From Mallotus nudiflorus (Eukaryota > Streptophyta > Magnoliopsida > Malpighiales > Euphorbiaceae): a DNA stretch of 64,000 nucleotides. The translations under genes were made by a program, and so were the position numbers. Location: positions 5,704,001 to 5,768,000 of the forward strand of contig CANTUR010000047.1 of NCBI GenBank assembly GCA_947683625.1. The letters run 5' to 3'. The notes beneath the pieces are model-generated. The model made no database searches, had not been told where the DNA came from, and was given only the letters and a program-made list of their open reading frames with translations. Positions 62,367 through 64,000 of the stretch are shown here, one piece after another. Positions within the stretch are counted from its first letter, which is position 1; each line of letters begins with the position of its first letter.

Positions 62367-64000
62367 TACCGCAGAGAGAGTTAAAATTCAAAGGTAGGTA
62401 TAGTTAAAGTGGCGGTGGATAGGTGAAGTGAGCAGGAGGAGGAGACAGAGAAAGCTCAATAATGAATGAATTTGAGTTTTTGCTTTTTTTGAATTTTTTC
62501 TGTTGGCGTCGACTCCAGCTGCGGAAAGTGCAAAAAGCTACTCTCACCACACCACGTAGTCACAACAGTAATAATAATAATTAACATCTCTAATTAGACA
62601 TTTCTGCATTTTCAAATTGTACTTTTTCCACTTAAAAACACATTTTTAACTTGATAAATATATTTATTTAGTATTTTATTAAATAAAAAATGAGATAAAT
62701 TAAAAAATTATTTTATATTTTTTATTAAAAAATAATTTTTATAATTTTTATATTATTAATTGATGAAAAAAATAAAAAAATTTAATATTTATATATATAA
62801 TTTATATCTATAGATATTTATATATTTTTAATATATATTTATACACCTACATAATTTTAATATTTACATTTTTTTTACATTTTTATTTTTTATATTTTTA
62901 TAAAATATTATTTTATTTTTCATTTTTCATTTCCATGCTGCATAGATTATTATACAACTAACATTTCTATATTCTATAGTCATAAAGACTTTAATTATTT
63001 TAAGAATTTAAATAGAATGAACTTTAAAAAAAAATTTGGGTATTCATTTTTTAATATTTAAGACTCCAATCCAAAATTTTATCTAACAAACTTTAAACTC
63101 ATTGCTACTTGAAGCAACACTTATTAATAATATTTTGAAAAGTTTTGAAATTTTTATTTTAATTAATTAATAATATTATTAATAACTTTAGTATTAATTA
63201 AAAGAATGTGTTTTGTATCGACAAAAGAGAGAGTATTAAAACAGAAAAAAAAAAGTGAAAAGGGAAATTAGGTCAAGGAAAAGTCAAAAAAATAAAAAAT
63301 AAAACAAGGAATTATGAAATAATAAGCAAGAGAGCGACACGTAGAGGGATCAGGAGGATGAGGTGTCCACAGATTAGAGGATGGGGTTGAAAGATCACAC
63401 GCGAAATTATTAGAGCAGATAATAATGGATTTTTATTGAAAAAGGCGAAGCTACCCAAACCCAATAAAAATCATTAAGCCCAATACTGTATCTTAAACAT
63501 CAGCTTTTAAGGTTCAATCAAGATGGCCTTTTTAATGTTCTTCTTCTTCTTATTTTTACTGTTTTTGGGTTTTTTTTTTGCCATTTTTGTCAAAAATTAC
63601 CCAAAAAAACTCATTATTTTATATTATTAATACTAGGATATGTTACATGAGACTTAAAGCGGTTAAATGTTATTTCTTTAATATATTAACCCTCTTTATA
63701 TAAGATTTGCAGTCTCATAACATATATGCATTGCATTCTCATATACATGACATTTTGATTTATACATGTTAAATTGAATTAACTAGAAGGTATGAATATT
63801 ACATAAATATTAATCGGTCAATAAGAAAATTTTTATTAATTTTTAAGTTAAAGTGATAGTTTTCCATAAGCATGTATTATCTCTACGGGAAGAAGAAAAA
63901 AAACGTGAGAAGAGAAGAAAAGGGGAAAAAGAGAAAAACCTAAATCCTAACCAATTCCTCTTCTAATTTCAATCAAAAGCACAACACCCATCTCAAAATT
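62367..64000. other. Promoter side of the protease gene and AT-rich intergenic DNA
   Basis: 62367-62580 is GA-rich and probably holds the 5' UTR and core promoter of the minus-strand gene. 62600-63900 is AT-rich with no coding signal. An ACGT-core element (GACACGTAG) lies near 63335. The purine-rich end (63885-63960) followed by C/A-rich text could be the leader of a plus-strand gene beyond the window; I cannot confirm it. Confidence 0.5.

Noticed and set aside
63885..64000. Possible 5' UTR of a plus-strand gene at the window end
   Set aside because: Only a purine-rich then CA-rich composition supports it; no start codon or coding sequence is inside the window.

Overview
The window is nuclear DNA of a eudicot plant. 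The evidence is a very AT-rich background, split genes with GT-AG introns, two single-locus plant genes with clear dicot homologues, and about 50 kb of nested LTR retrotransposons. A Malpighiales or Euphorbiaceae source would fit, but nothing here proves it.

Layout. (1) 1-8.5 kb is AT-rich host DNA with one gene at 2994-3579 (minus): a two-exon heavy-metal-associated isoprenylated plant protein (HIPP, 150 aa). (2) 8.5-58.1 kb is a nest of elements, nearly all on the minus strand. The outermost is a decayed Tat/Ogre-lineage Ty3/gypsy element. Its 3' LTR is at 8525-10443 and its 5' LTR at 56245-58130, with gag, PR, RT, RNase H, a second RNase H and IN lying at 55.4-47.1 kb. Its 3' part (22.1-27.0 kb) carries a gene pair on the opposite strand: a plant-mobile-domain-like gene and a DUF7745-like gene. 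Three insertions split it. (a) A young chromodomain Tekay/Del-type element (10916-22058) has equal 3066-bp LTRs. (b) A second Tat element of a different family (27026 to about 46995) has lost its 5' half; it was itself hit by a truncated Tekay-type copy (about 32.9-38.7 kb) and a Tekay-type solo LTR (41597-44932). (c) A solo LTR of the second Tat family (51348-53420) lies inverted in the outer protease region. (3) 58.5-62.4 kb (minus) is a ten-exon aspartic proteinase-like protein 1 gene (540 aa), followed by AT-rich intergenic DNA to the end.

How it fits together. The two host genes are unrelated and are separated by the nest. Removing the nested insertions leaves an outer Tat element of about 16 kb, a normal size for that lineage. 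The less ordinary signals are: the paired antisense genes present in both Tat families; short palindromic motifs, specific to each element, found both in the LTR and next to the antisense genes; tandem hairpins with covarying stems kept in all four Tekay-type LTRs; and tandem-repeat arrays in the Tat 3' untranslated regions. No CRISPR, rRNA or tRNA gene was seen. All coordinates of decayed features are approximate unless splice sites, TG..CA ends or codons are quoted.
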